Shown: positions 44,862-58,226, counted from the stretch's first letter. The stretch: DNA of 64,000 nt from Palaemon carinicauda (GCF_036898095.1 NC_090751.1:48784053-48848052), one strand, 5' to 3'. Notes: generated by a model from the letters alone, not told the origin. Numbers and translations are program-made.

Positions 44862-45910
44862 TTAATCTGGGGTAACCTTAGCCCTCAGCTGCTTGTCCAT
44901 CATGGAGCTTGAGGTTTTTAAACTCCTTGTTGTGCAGCTACCACAGGAAGAATGGAAAACGTTTCCATGTTCTTGTGGATTTCGTATTGCAGGTAGTGGG
45001 CAGCGAAGATCATTTGACACTCGCACACCCGCTTGCAGTACCTGCGTCACAGAGTAGTTTTTCTTAGACGCTGCCAGGGACGTTGCATTGCCCCCCGACG
45101 TCATGAGCTCTGGGTCGTGGTGGTGGAAGAAGGTCGGGATTCAATGCCAGGTTGATGATCTTGTGAATCCAAGTCGAGATGGTGTTTTTCGTGACCCTCC
45201 TCTTGACCTTTCCTGTGTTGACACATGGGAGCCAGCTGCTGCTGTTCTCTTGAAGTAACACCTCCTTACTGGACAAAGTAAAAGTTGGTCTGAGTCATCG
45301 ATTACGGAACGAAAACTCCCAATCCGGAAAAATCTGAATCTAGGATCTACTACCGATTCTTAGCCATAAACTCAGGGACAAAGTTGAGAATTACCTCTCT
45401 CCATTCCCTTGAATAGGCGATGTCATAGGAAAGACCATGCAGTTCACTAATGGCTAAAGCCAGAGCAAGTAGGAACACTGTCTTCAGAGTGAGGTGGCAA
45501 TCTGTTGCATGGTGTAATAGTTCATCGGTGGCACCCTTCAGAGGCTGAAGGATGCAAACCACGTTCCAAGGAGGTGGTCAAACTTCTGACCGGGGGCAGG
45601 TAACCTCATAACTTTGTATGAGGAGAGAAAGTTCCTAGGAGGAAATATTTACTCCCTTCAGTTTAAAGGTAAGACCCAAAGCTGAGCAGTAGTCTTTCAC
45701 TGCCGAAACCGAGAGTAGCATTTTTTCCTGAAGGTATACAAGAAACTCTGCTGTTTTTGGAATAGTGGCATTGAGAGGAGAGATACCCTTCCTCCAAAGA
45801 TCGTTGGAGGTGTGCAGCCAACCTTCTCGCAACTTGCTGTGAAAATCCTGAGTGAGGAGGTGCGTGATAGTCTCCAGGGCCCTATGGACAAAGGAGTCTA
45901 GATTAGACAT
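44862..45910 (-). pseudogene. DIRS-D tyrosine recombinase
   Basis: Minus-strand blocks in order: RALETITHLLTQDFHSKLRE and VSAVKDYCSALGLTFKLKGV (N-terminal core-binding part, 45880-45650); LHHATDCHLTLKTVFLLALA and HGLSYDIAYSREWREVILNF (45510-45390); TKNTISTWIHKIINLALNPD (45190) and RPRAHDVGGQCNVPGS (about 45110), where HDVRG has become HDVGG; then KKNYSVTQVLQAGVRVSNDL (45060). Loss of the second Arg and several frameshifts make it inactive. Confidence 0.65.
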
Positions 45911-46162
45911 TCTTCATCTCTCCGCCACCCGCTTGACGTCTTTAGGCTCGAATAAAGAGCTCCCCTTTAAAGTGGAGTTTCTTATCCTCGTAATCTCAGC
46001 TTGTGGAACCTGCTGATTAAACCTCTATTACTGAGTCCTGTTGCCTGAAGATGGTGTTGGCCCATAGGTTAACCACCAGGTGGGAGAGGAACTAAATTGT
46101 TCTGGTACCGGACAATAGAAAGGTCTCCATCGACTTCCTGGTGGACTCCCGTGGACCCGTTC

Positions 46163-48766
46163 TCAGTCGGGATCAGGTGGCCCACAGACCCCAACCATAT
46201 ATCCAACCATGAAGTAGCCTGCATGGCATACTTTGCGACCTTCTCCTGGTTGATAATCTCTGAAGCTGAGAACGAGACAGAGTCCAGACAGTCTCTCGAA
46301 GGGGACTCCTCTGGTCAGTGCCTCTACGGAGTGATCTAGAGGCAAAGTTGGGAGAGGCTTGTTGGCAACCTCGTAATACCTCCTTTGCTGCACGAAAGGC
46401 GGCAAAATGAGTTTTGAGGAAGAGCCTGATCGGAGGGAGCTGGAAGACCCGGTGACCTGGGTGATTGCCTTCCTCCCGGCACTCTTCAATCCCTTGGACC
46501 AAGGCAAAGCTGCACTGACCCTTGGGGGTCTCTGAGTGCCATAGACATGATCCAAGACAGTGTCTTTGCCATCTTGAGGGGCTGATCAGACAAGTCGTTT
46601 ATGGCTCTTATGCAGGCCAAGACCAGCCAGAAGGCATGTTCCGACTCCTGCTCCGCTTCCGTCAATTTTGAGCTTGTAGCTCTAGGCAGATGGTCGTCCT
46701 CAAATTCAAAGTAGTCTTCCTCCTCTGAGCTCTCGCCTGAGGTGGGTCGAAGTCGTCGGGACAAGCCGTCAAAGATGCGTCTTTAGCTGACTCATTGGGT
46801 AAGGGAGGAGAAGCTCCTCTTGACCTCTCTTGCTGAGGTCCGGAAGCTGTTGCCCGGGACTTCGGGGTGGTCTTCAAGTCTTTCGGCTCCTCATGAGGGG
46901 GGAGGTATTCCTCCAGAAGAGATGGCCTAGGAGCTGACTCTTTCCTAGGAGGATGTCGTTCCTCTCTGGAAGGAGTAATGTCTGTATGATTGGTCTTAGG
47001 TGGTGGACGGAACTCTGGAGGTACCACCTCGATGGGGGATCTTGAGAGTGATAGCCATCGACTGCGTACGGGGTAGAACTCCTATAGCAACTTGTTGCAC
47101 TTCCTTGACCGCCAGGCGGGATCCTTCCCGCTTGCTGAGCTGGCCTTAGAATCCTTCTGAAGGCTAGCAGGCTTAGGTCTGGGAAATGGCAAAGAATGGT
47201 TATATCTCCTATCTGGTACATCCAGCACCGGTCTGACTGCTGGGGCCTTTGTCGGGCGTTGATCCCTCAAAGTTAAAGTTGTTATTACTATTATTGAGGA
47301 AGGAATGAAACCGGTCGTCTTCCATGCAGGGGTTACTAGGATGTTGGCACCTGGCTAACATACCTGGTTGCTGTAGACTCCTCCTAAGGGAGTGGAGACT
47401 ATGACACTCATGCAGTGAATGATCTGGAACACTCTTGGAGGAAAAGAGTGTCTTATACTCGCCTCACCTTGGTGGCTGGCGCTTGCATGTTGGCAGGCCC
47501 ACAGGTGAAGCAGTTGGTCTAAGCGACCTTTGCATAGGGGAATGATGAGGTGCTGACGAGTGGTGAGTTGACCAGTGCCGAATTGGCGAATGCCAAGGAG
47601 GTGATGACCTGCGAGTTCAGGGAGAAGCACTCTGGCCTGGTGGGTGACGAACACAATTCTTATGATAGTGAGACTGACGATGGTCATCTCGCGAGGGGAG
47701 AAGGTCACGCGGTGACGAATGACGATCACGAACACCCAGGCGATGGGTAATCAGCCAAAGACAAGTGACAAGCAGCTAGTGAGTGATAGTCAGCTGACGA
47801 TTCACAAGCCGCTGGCTAGTAACGAACAGCTGGCAAATGACGAAAGCCCGAAAGCCCAGCATGAAGTTCTATGACAAGGCTGAAGAGACTATTCCTTACC
47901 ACTGAGGGGGCGAGAATGTCCAGATTGGCGAGAATGTCCAGATTGGCGAGAAGTGATAAGCTCAGAAGCCTAACGAACCCCAGAGGGGAACGTCTGCGAG
48001 GTTCCTCCGGAGAGGGAACCTGTTCTCACTGAGTCGGGAAAAGATCATTGGTCTCTCAAAGGTCTCATTTCTGTCTCTCTATGTGGATTCTCACTTGCGA
48101 GCGAGAGAGGTGACCACTTGCAGGAGAGACTCACCTCAAACTTTGCTCCAGCCCTGATGGAAGAATCAGGTCAGCAAGGGGGAGCATTGTCTTCGGCATC
48201 AGTAGGAAAAGGCAATAGGGAAGACCCTTTAGTAGAGAGAGCGGCAGAAACTCCGGGATCATCAGGGACTGCGCTCATCGGCGACGGAACCACCTCCGAG
48301 GAAGTTGGCGTTTGCTTTCTCGCGGCACCCAGATGAAGGAGCTCAATCAACACGAGACCCAGCGATGGACAAACCTGCAAAAACTCAAAAAAAGAGAAGG
48401 CACTCTCTTGGAGGAGGGGTAGAACTGCTTCTCAGGGGAAGCAGTACTGTCCCTCAATCCCTGAGGTTGACCTGAAGTTAAATAGTCTGTGCTACTACTC
48501 GGCCGTTTCCAAGGGGAGACTGATCAAGCAGGATCTTCCGGAAGAGATCAGGCGGTCAAGGAAGAAGCCCAAGGTTTCCTTGACTTCGAGGAAGACCCCC
48601 GAAGGCGAAGAATCTAATCTCTCTTGGACTTCTTGCACCTACGTCCAAACTTTCCCCACTGGGAGGCAGACCACTCCCGACACTCAGGACTAGTGTTGTC
48701 CTGATCACCCCGCCGCCCTTCATAGGACCGACGCAGGTGGTGAGGGTCTGTCTCCACAGAGGACAT
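46163..48766 (-). pseudogene. DIRS-D gag
   Basis: The ATG at 48766 (minus) opens MSSVETDPHHLRRSYEGRRG, then WSASQWGKFGRRCKKSKRD, the same N-terminal layout as the A3 gag; here the first CxxC is lost. Further on: SLLEEYLPPHEEPKDLKTTP (46925-46865), EQESEHAFWLVLACIRAIND (46655-46600) and MDHVYGTQRPPRVSAALPWS (46555-46500), matching 33560-33905. Frames change several times. The middle (47.4-48.4 kb) is degenerate. Confidence 0.55.
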
Positions 48767-49399
48767 CATGAGTGGCCCTCAAGTCCAGGACAGGTATGCA
48801 TGATGATGGTAAGGAAGAAAAAATCAAACATTCTGGAAAAGAAAATTATTTATTGTAAAGCCAATGGCAAGTCAAAAAGACAATGGAGGGAGAGAGCGGC
48901 AACGTTCATTCTCTACCGAGCCAAAAGTAAAGTGGATGCTCAAGTCCAGGTGTGTGAGTCAGCAGGGTAGCTAGCTACCCCCCACCCCTCCTGCTAACTA
49001 GGGATTGGGGTGGTTATCCCTCGCTAAAAGTCTTACGGCTTGTCTTCCGACTATGCTAAAAGGAGTATTCCAATAGAATAGCGAGGGTTTGTATAGGGTG
49101 AGGGAAGAATGTAATTTTAATCGGAGTATGTATAATTTTATACAAATATATCACACAAAAAAATGGGGATAATCAAGCGAAAAACTTTTCTCATTTCACC
49201 ATCTCAGGATCCAGCTGTGGTTTTGAGATTGTTTTACCCATTGTTTATGAATTTTCTCTGAAATAAGACAGGTGCTGCCAGGTTGGTTTTAGGTGTTTCA
49301 AGTACTATTACATTTCAATCCATGTTTTATATGTTGTATGGTTAGGTGTTCCGTTAAAAATAAGTGTAGTTGTTATATTTATATTAGAAAATTTTCCAG

Positions 49400-49497
49400 G
49401 TATATCAGTTATTTGACAGAGTTACTTCACAGCTAAAGGATAAGCTCCAAATACATCTAGTGAGGTTGAATGTTTCATCAGTTGGACCTCAGAGCTG
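49400..49497 (+). CDS. VPS54: VPS54 exon
   Basis: 98 bp between AAAATTTTCCAG and CTG/GTAAGT, starting in phase 0 directly from the exon ending at 25202 and leaving two bases of a split codon. It encodes VYQLFDRVTSQLKDKLQIHL followed by VRLNVSSVGPQS. In VPS54 relatives this is the helix and loop -L-LRIN-SYK--L---L--LN---- after the LLP motif. Only ~100 bp downstream begins the left terminus of DIRS-B, so the next exon must lie beyond 63.3 kb and probably outside the window. Confidence 0.8.
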
Positions 49498-49598
49498 GTA
49501 AGTAAAACAAGTACAGTAATGAAGAAATTAGATTTTATTTATCATAATTTTTCCTTATTTTATTTCTGTTGTATAATCTTGCAAGAAGTGAAAAGCTT

Positions 49599-49888
49599 TT
49601 TTCTGGGTCGATCTGTGGCGCCGGGTGAAAAGAGTCCTTCTTATATATCTTTTCTGATAAAACCTTCCAATTATACCAGAGAAAGAAAAAAGCATGGAAT
49701 GCTGAGGTTACTACCCTCGCGCGAGCACCTTTTGGGTGTCGTGTATAAAGCAAAGGCGCGTGAAAACCACTATTCACAGGTTGTCTTCCATTTAGTTAAT
49801 TCCTTCGTCAAAGGGATGGGCCGATACAAAGGTCCTAGCCAACCACCATCGCCACGACGCGAGCGCCATCTGAACAACATCCTTCTTT
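49599..49888 (+). repeat. DIRS-B left inverted terminal repeat
   Basis: ~290 bp matching the complement of 63016-63305 almost base for base: TTATACCAGAGAAAGAAAAA, CGCGCGAGCACCTTTTGGGT, GATACAAAGGTCCTAGCCAA, CGACGCGAGCGCCATCTGAA. A 179-codon frame runs across and past it and has no known domain. Confidence 0.9.
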
Positions 49889-50364
49889 TTGGAATACAAA
49901 GTGTTGAATTGTTTTGTTGTGCTCTCGGTCTTTTTTATCTATCGTGGATTTATTTTGTCATGTCCGAAGCTCCATCTTCACACATTCCAATGTTAAGTAC
50001 CATAGTTTGTTTTGACAGTTTTTTATTGTACCGGGCTTTTGTTTTATATCCAGTATAGTCTGTTTTATTATTCCCGTCTGGCCTTTCATGGCGGCCATTG
50101 TTTGTTCACTTGTTTGGGAATTCATCTTTGTCTGCCCGTTTAGTACTCTGTCACTTAGGTTCTTGGTTAAGTCCCTGGCCTTATGCCTTTAGAACCGTTA
50201 TTATTTTTATTTTTATTTTTTTGTGTATTTATGCTCATGGTACTTTTTGCTAGTAAGTCCAGCCTACGAACGAGATAGCGATTTAGCTTTGTTTTTGTTT
50301 AGTACCCGCCCCTCCGAGGCGTTCGTCACTCGACTGTGCTATTTATTTTAAGTTTTAGCAGATT

Positions 50365-51035
50365 ATTATTATTATTATTATTATTATTAAATACTAAGCT
50401 ACAACCCTAGTTGGAAAAGCAGGATGCTATAAGCCTAGGGGCTCCAACAGGGAAAATAGCCCAGTGAGGAAAGGAAACAGAAAAAAATAAAATATTTCAA
50501 GAAGAGTAACACTAAAATAAATAACTCCTATATAAACTATATAAACTGTAACAAAACAAAAGGAAGAGAAACGAGATAGAATAGTGTGCCCGAGTGTACC
50601 CTCAGGCAAGAGAACTCTAACCCAAGACAGTGAAAGACCATGGTACAGAGGCTATGGCACTACCCAAGACTAAGAGAACAATGGTTTGATTTTGGAGTGT
50701 CCTTCTCCTAGGAGAGCTGCTTACCTAAGCTAAAGAGCCTCTTCTACCCTTAGCAAGAAGAAAGTGGCCACTGAACAATTGCAGTGCAGTAACCCCTTGG
50801 GTGAAGAACAATTGTTTGGTAATCTCAGTGTTGTCAGGTGTATGAGGATAGAGGAAAATATGTAAAGAATAGGCCAGTCTATTCGGTTTATTTGTAGGCA
50901 AAGATAAGATGAACCGTAACCAGAGAGAAGGATCCAATGTAGTACTGTCTGGCCAGTCAAAGGACCCCATAACTCTCTAGTGGTAGTATCTCAACGGGTG
51001 GCTAGTGCCCTGGCCAACCTACTACCTACAAATGC
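50365..51035 (-). mobile_element. SINE-like decapod repeat (copy 5 of the family)
   Basis: Reversed copy. It begins on + with (ATT)n (50367-50390), AGCTACAACCCTAGTTGGAA and AGGGGCTCCAACAGGG. It ends with TCCAATGTAGTACTGTCTGG, AGTGGTAGTATCTCAACGGG and CTGGCCAACCTACTACC. It is nearly full length and well preserved, and gives the best definition of the family's 5' end. Confidence 0.8.
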
Positions 51036-51639
51036 TATTCTTCGATCGTAGTGTTATATGGATGTACATTTTTATTTTATACGTTTATAATAGTGTTGTG
51101 TGATTTTTAGTCCTGTTTTTGTGTCCAAGAGAGCGAGAGATTGGGGTCCCCGTTTTCTGTTCGCAGTCACGAGTTACCCCTTTCTCTCGTTTTCTTTCTT
51201 AGCTCTGGTGGTTGAGCGGATTTCCCGTTTTCCGTTTTGTGCGTTCAACGGGTTCTCCCTCCCTCACCTCTCCCCCTCGGGGTGGATGATAACTTACGAG
51301 TTATTTATTTTTCGTGACTTTTCAATTGTTAGCGTTATTTTGGTCCGTGTTTCGTCCTCTCCCCGTTACGGCTCGGGAGTAGTTTATGAACGTTTTCCAC
51401 TCCGCCTTGAGTTCTACTCCGGCTTGAGGGATTCTCAATGACTTTCGTTCTATTGTTATATTTATATATTGTTTACTGCATGGGACGGGCTTCATATTGT
51501 TTAGATACGACCCTCCGGTGGCCCTTACTGCGGTCTCAGGCCACGGAAATATCCACAATAGCCATTGTTATTACAATTGTGTTTTTATTCACAATAATTA
51601 TTCAGGACCTTTCTTCTCCCTCCGGCCTCACCGGAGTTT

Positions 51640-53310
51640 GTAAATACGCTTTGCTATGATCTAAGCCTTAGCCTTTAGCTGCGGCTTGGCTTTTATATCT
51701 TCACAATTGAATTATTAGCCACAATTGAATTATTAGCCACAATTGAATTATTCAGGGTATCTCATTATCCTCCGGCGTCACCGGAGGTCGCCCATACACT
51801 TCACACTTATATTTGCCTTGCCTTTGGCTAAGACGGCATTATTCAGGACATCTCATTACGCTCCGGCTTCACCGGAGGTCGCCCATACACTTAACACTTA
51901 TATTTGCCTTGCCTTTAGCTAAGGCTGGTGTTTATATTTATTTTAAGGGCATGTCACTGCTTCCCCGACCCTCGCAGGTCGGCAGATTGCTTTAAGTTAT
52001 TTATCCTTATGTCATTAACAGACATTAGGTAAATTACAAATATACAAACATTTGGATATTATAGTGCCAACAATGATTTTGGGCGAATAGCGATTTAAAC
52101 GTTTGCGATTTAGTCTGTTAGTTTGTACTCGCCCCAGGAAGGCTCGATTTAGACTATATCCTTATTTATTGGTTACGTTGTCGTTATTCTTCGTTCTTGG
52201 TTATTACAATGACTAAAAATGAAAAAGATAAAGGAAAGAAATAAAAATAAAATAAAAGCAATCAGTTTTTTACTTTCCTTATATTATTGTGTGATGTTAG
52301 CTTTTATTATGTAACCTTGAGAGTGAGAGCATAGGGTGATCGTTTATTAGCTCGAGTAAGGGAGGTGATTTTCCCGTTCTCCGTTTTTATACGTTCACGA
52401 GTTATTCAGGCCTCCTATTATTATCAGAGTTGATGATAGTACATTTAATGTTATACACGTTTTATTGATGTGGTTACTGTTAATATAGCTAACACTATTA
52501 GTAGGAACGTTGGTATGAGTCATTAATTGGGTTCGATTTATACCGACACCCTTAGCTACGCCTTGAGTTATGCTTAGCTCCGCCTTGAGTTATACGCCGC
52601 TATAATGGATACTCATTGGGTGAGAACTAGTCAGATATTTGGAGTGCAACGGTGAAATCCGGCACTCAGACTCCGGCTGAGGCCTTTTGCACACGAACCT
52701 TTGTCATGTTTGATCTCAATTACACCTTTCCGGCCCCTTTTTTCATCGAATCTCCGGCTTCGCTGGAGATAACTCAAACATTCATTGAGGTTAATGTTAT
52801 CGTACCGGTGACGGTCACGATCTCACGGGGACTGGCCTTTGCTACCGGATCTCCCATACAAACAGAGATCAAGCAGACGTCCAGAACCGGAGTTAACAAT
52901 GTGATACCGATGAGGATTTCACAGTTTCATTATTACGGTCCCTTTTTCATCGAATCTCCGGCTTCACTGGAGATAACACAGACATTCAGTTTTAGAGAAT
53001 GTTATCGTACCGATGAGGATCACGTTTTCACGATGCCGGACCTTTGTCACTGGTTCTCCGGTACAAACAGAGATCAATCAGACGATCAGAATCAAGGTAT
53101 GAACCCTTTTTCATGAATAATCACAATATCGTCATTACGATCCTTTTCATCGAATCTCCGGCTTAACCGGATATCGTACAGGCGATCAGCATTGAGGTTA
53201 ATATTAGATTTCCTCTGGTTCACGTTGTCACTATGACGGACCTTTGTTTGTACCGGGGATGGTTACCGGAGCTCCGGTACAGTCGGAGATCACTCAGACC
53301 ACGGGTGGCC
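51640..53310 (+). repeat. Tandem repeats carrying CTCCGG...CCGGAG hairpins in the DIRS-B leader
   Basis: A ~19-bp unit (ACAATTGAATTATTAGCC) is repeated three times at 51704-51760. A ~95-bp unit with TCCGGCTTCACCGGAGGTCG and CACTTATATTTGCCTTGCC is repeated at ~51745 and ~51840. A ~203-bp unit starting CCCTTTTTCATCGAATCTCC is found at ~52737, 52940 and 53142. Each includes a short self-complementary CTCCGGCTTCACCGGAG-type core. A 154-codon frame crosses the last block and may be a gag piece. Confidence 0.7.
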
Positions 53311-53372
53311 AATCTTTTGTTTTACCTGTAAAGGGAAGGATTTAACAAAAAAAAAAAAAAAAAAAAAACTAT

Positions 53373-53558
53373 TTATGAACATAACTATGCCTATATTTAT
53401 GCATGTATTTAATTCTAACTATGTATAAATATGGATAAATATCCATACAACATCGTGTTCAAATAGAATTAAATTAATTATGCCTATATTTATGCATATT
53501 CACTCCTATGTCTAAATATGGCTAAATATCCATACAACATAGTGTTCAAATAGAAATA
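53373..53558 (+). repeat. Small tandem repeat, ~87-bp unit
   Basis: Two full units here (ATGCCTATATTTATGCAT, TAAATATCCATACAACAT, GTGTTCAAATAGAA). A third unit is split by the two Tigger-type insertions (pieces at 56391-56433 and 59198-59246). A 22-bp A-run (53347-53368) precedes it. Confidence 0.8.
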
Positions 53559-54933
53559 CAGTAGGGTCCCGAATTACACGTGTTCTAATTACGCGATTCC
53601 TCAATTACGCGATCGATAGTTTTTAAAAATTAATTTTCCTGTATTTGCGAGGAGCATTCTAAATCCGCGAGTCAAGCACCGCGAAGCGTAGGAAATCTAT
53701 TGTTTTCTTAATTGTATTGGGGGGGGGGTTTGATGGTTCCCCGATGTCTGAGAAGGGGGGGGGGAGAATGTGAGAGAAAGATTTCTGTTCAAACATTTTA
53801 AGACTAGTTTTGGATGAAAAATGTTAAGGTTTGCCCATCTGTTGTGTGAACTTGTCGCTAGGCCTAGCCTAACTGTCCAACACCTATATGTATAATATTC
53901 CATATTTGTACTAATTAATTTTTATACTTACGTTGTGATTATGGTGAAAAATCCTTATTCATTAAACTTTAAATTAAAAACCATCAAAATAAAGACTATT
54001 TTATATCATGCTACTGCCAAACATGTCACCACAACCAAACCCATTACTTTGTTTAGTACGTTCCATCGCCGATCATAACGTACTCGCTAACCAATTTTAA
54101 CATCTGTCTATAGGTTAACTTTTGCGGCAAAAGATATCTTACCAGGTACTATGTAATAATAATGTTATAATTAATGTTTTATTTATCCTTAGAAAATCAA
54201 AATATATGAAATATGAGCAATTTTGTTTCGTGTTGTTTTTTTTCCCTAAAAAAACGCCTTCTTAAAAGGAAAACGTTTTTTTTTTTACGTTTCATCGTCG
54301 ATCATAAACGCATTTACTCCTGAAAGTGATATTGAAGAGCTTTTACTAAAGATGTTATTATAAATAAAGATTATAAATAGGTGGTAAAATATCTATAATT
54401 AAAGTGTAGCAGCATCAAGAAATGTTGGGGTTCGCCCTTTACATAAGAATGTACTGTACATTGGATTAGACAGAACGTAGAAAAAATCAATTAGGGAAAA
54501 ATCGGTATTCGATATCCTCTTCATCAGCATCGTCATTCGTCAATCGGGCTTTTTATTTTTTTTATTCTCAGTCGCTAACTAGTTATCGCACTGCCAAGAT
54601 CTGCACACATTCCGATAATTCACATTTGAAGGTTTTCTGGGAGAGGATGGATAGAGAAAATACCGAACTATATCAAATGTTTTTTTAACCTGTTAAGCGT
54701 CACCCACGTGATAAACCGTTCACCACGATCTACTCGGTACCGCCTTCAACTGTATATTCCGTTCATGACTTTAATTGCCTTTTACAAGCCGTCAGTCTCG
54801 TGATGTTACTTTACTCGTATAGTAAGTATAGGATCACCACTTGGCAACACTCTCAGCATATGGGGACTGTGAATAGAAACTTATATGATGTCTGGCAACT
54901 ATTTTTCTGAAGGTAGCTCGATATTACAAAACT

Positions 54934-55472
<539 letters not shown>

Positions 55473-55475
<3 letters not shown>

Positions 55476-55615
55476 ATCCCTTTCCTTTTGTTGCTTATCC
55501 AGGCGTAAGATTTACGATTAAAGATAAAAAGAACCCATTAGAATATTTAGTATTATGTAGCCATTTGAAATTAAATAATAGTAGTATTAATTGTTTTTTT
55601 TACTCAACCATTTAA
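55473..55615 (+). pseudogene. piggyBac-like fragment, start of the DDE domain
   Basis: After the second GA array the frame reads FPFVAYPGVRFTIKDKKNPL followed by EYLVL. The pattern F-F---PG-------NPLEYF-L is the entry to the DDE_Tnp_1_7 domain in piggyBac transposases. It stops ~45 codons later with no catalytic residues. The homologous stretch in copy B is 58294-58436. Confidence 0.45.
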
Positions 55616-56084
55616 TTAATATCCCTACTTTTAACTATAATTACGAATTATAAGCATAAAGAAATTATATTAACTTTGAAAAATTATCATTAGTGAAATG
55701 ACCGCTCAGGGCAAAAAAAGCGTGATTATCGTACAGCAGCCTATTGCACACTTGCGCCTAGTGGCCGTGTTTACGTGTGGGAGTGTCATCATGGATATAC
55801 AGTACTATACTGTAATTTTTAACTATTGCTAGATACGTACTGTATCAAACCTTGAAAACTCTTTTTTGTTTTTTGTATCTATAGGAAATAATTCTACGTC
55901 ATTCGGAAAATACTGAAAACAGTAAGCTATGCATAGTACAGTAGTAAATACTACAGTCATAGAAAATTATCAAAACTTTAACAACTTTTTATTGTTTTAT
56001 TTATCCATAAAAGAAATTTTGTACAGTATTTTATAAAAAAAAAATCTATAAGAAGGATTTCTTACAGTATTGTTAAGATAAAAG

Positions 56085-56092
<8 letters not shown>

Positions 56093-56167
<75 letters not shown>
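56093..56167. repeat. (TA)n microsatellite in Tigger copy A
   Basis: ~75 bp of TA, followed by ATACATACATACACACATAC-type variants. The corresponding array in copy B is 58911-58999. Confidence 0.95.
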
Positions 56168-56170
<3 letters not shown>

Positions 56171-56433
56171 TTATATATATATATAATATATACATACATA
56201 CATACACACATACATACACACACACAGTGTATATACAGTATATATATAGCTAGAAAGCTAGAAATGGAGTGAAAAAAAAATTGACGGGTAGGTTGCTGTT
56301 TGCCGCCATGATGTGTTTCGAAATATACGAATTTCCAATTACACGAGGCCTTTCATCGACCAAATTCTCGCATAATTCGGGACCCTACTGTACATTAATT
56401 ATGCCTATATTTATGCATAGTCAATTCTAACTA

Positions 56434-58098
56434 CAGTAGGGTCCCGAATTACACGTGTTCTAATTACGCGATTCCTCAATTACGCGATCGATAGTTTTTA
56501 AAAATTAATTTTCCTGTATCTGCGAGGAGCATTCTAAATCCGCGAGTCAAGCACTGCGAAGCGTAGGAAATCTATTATTTTCTTAATTGTATTGGGGGGG
56601 GGGGGTGATGGTTCCCCGATGTCTGAGAAGGGGGTGGGGAGAATGTGAGAGAAAGATTTCTGTTCAAACATTTTAAGACTAGTTTTGGATGAAAAATGTT
56701 AAGGTTTGCCCATCTGTTGTGTGAACTTGTCGCTAGGCCTAGCCTAACTGTCCAACACCTATATGTATAATATTCCATATTTGTACTAATTAATTTTTAT
56801 ACTTGCGTTGTGATTATGGTGAAAAATCCTTATTCATTAAACTTTAAATTAAAAACCATCAAAATAAAGACTATTTTATATCATGCTACTGCCAAACATG
56901 TCACCACAACCAAACCCATTACTTTGTTTAGTACGTTCCATCGCCGATCATAACGAACTCGCTAACCAATTTTAACATCTGTCTATAGGTTAACTTTTGC
57001 GGCAAAAGATATCTTACCAGGTACTATGTAATAATAATGTTATAATTAATGTTGTTTTATTTATCCTTATAAAATCAAAATATATGAAATATGAGCAATT
57101 TTGTTTCGTGTTGTTTTTTTTTTCCTAAAAAAACGCCTTCTTAAAAGGAAAACGTTTTTTTTTACGTTTCATCGTCGATCATAAACGCATTTACTCCTGA
57201 AAGTGATATTGAAGAGCTTTTACTAAAGATGTTATTATAAATAAAGATTATAAATAGGTGGTAAAATATCTATAATTAAAGTGTAGCAGCATCAAGAAAT
57301 GTTGGGGTTCGCCCTTTACATAAGAATGTACTGTACATTGGATTAGACAGAACGTAGAAAAAATCAATTAGGGAAAAATCGGTATTCGATATCCTCTTCA
57401 CCAGCATCGTCAATCGGGCTTTTTATTTTTTTTATTCTCAGTCGCTAACTAGTTATCGCACTGCCAAGATCTGCACACATTCCGATAATTCACATTTGAA
57501 GGTTTTCTGGGAGAGGAAGGATAGAGAAAATACCGAACTATATAAAATGTTTTTTTAACCTGTTAAGCGTCACCCACGTGATAATCCGTTCACCACGATC
57601 TACTCGGTACCCGCCTTCAACTGTATATTCCGTTCATGACTTTAATTGCCTTTTACAAGCCGTCAGTCTCGTGATGTTACTTTACTCGTATAGTAAGTAT
57701 AGGATCACCACTTGGCAACACTCTCAGCATATGGGGACTGTGAATAGAAACTTATATGATGTCTGGCAATTATTTTTCTGAAGGTAGCTCGATATTACAA
57801 AACTGTGGTTTCCTATCAGTGCGCTCGGGCGTTCATGCATAAGTGGTTATTTGTTGTTCCTTTTGTAATGAAAGGTCTAAAGAGGAAGGTTATTTCTTTA
57901 GATGAAATAAATGATATTCTTGTTGTGGAATTTGATAATGATAACCTGTTTGATAATGAGAGCACTAGTTCTGAATCCTCCAGTGATGAGTATATTGAAG
58001 AAACAAAGTTTTCTTTCGATGCCAAAAGCGAAAATGACTTCTCATTACCGAATGACTGGACAACGAAATTTCACAAAACTATAAAGGGAAAGGAAACG

Positions 58099-58163
<65 letters not shown>

Positions 58164-58226
58164 AAGTGGATAAATAATGTACAAATGTATGACGAACATA
58201 TTTGAAAACTATACAGGAAACGATAT

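Larger units (their letters stand above)
44150..49110 (-). mobile_element. DIRS1-like retrotransposon (D), minus strand, RT deleted
   Basis: The right ITR/ICR (44150-44460) contains ATGACAAATTTGGATGTAAT, TAGATAGCAGGAGGGGTTGG and ATTTGTCATTTGTTCCATCA. The left ITR (about 48945-49110) contains AGTCAGCAGGGTAGCTAGCT and TGCTAACTAGGGATTGGGG. On minus, gag (48766-46163) is followed almost at once by the tyrosine recombinase (45910-44862), so RT and RNase H were lost by an internal deletion near 45.9-46.2 kb. Orientation is opposite to A1-A3. Confidence 0.75.

Noticed and set aside
49519..50058. 179-codon frame at the left end of DIRS-B
   Set aside because: It runs from intron through the inverted repeat into the leader; the part in the ITR is mirrored at the right end and shows no protein domain.
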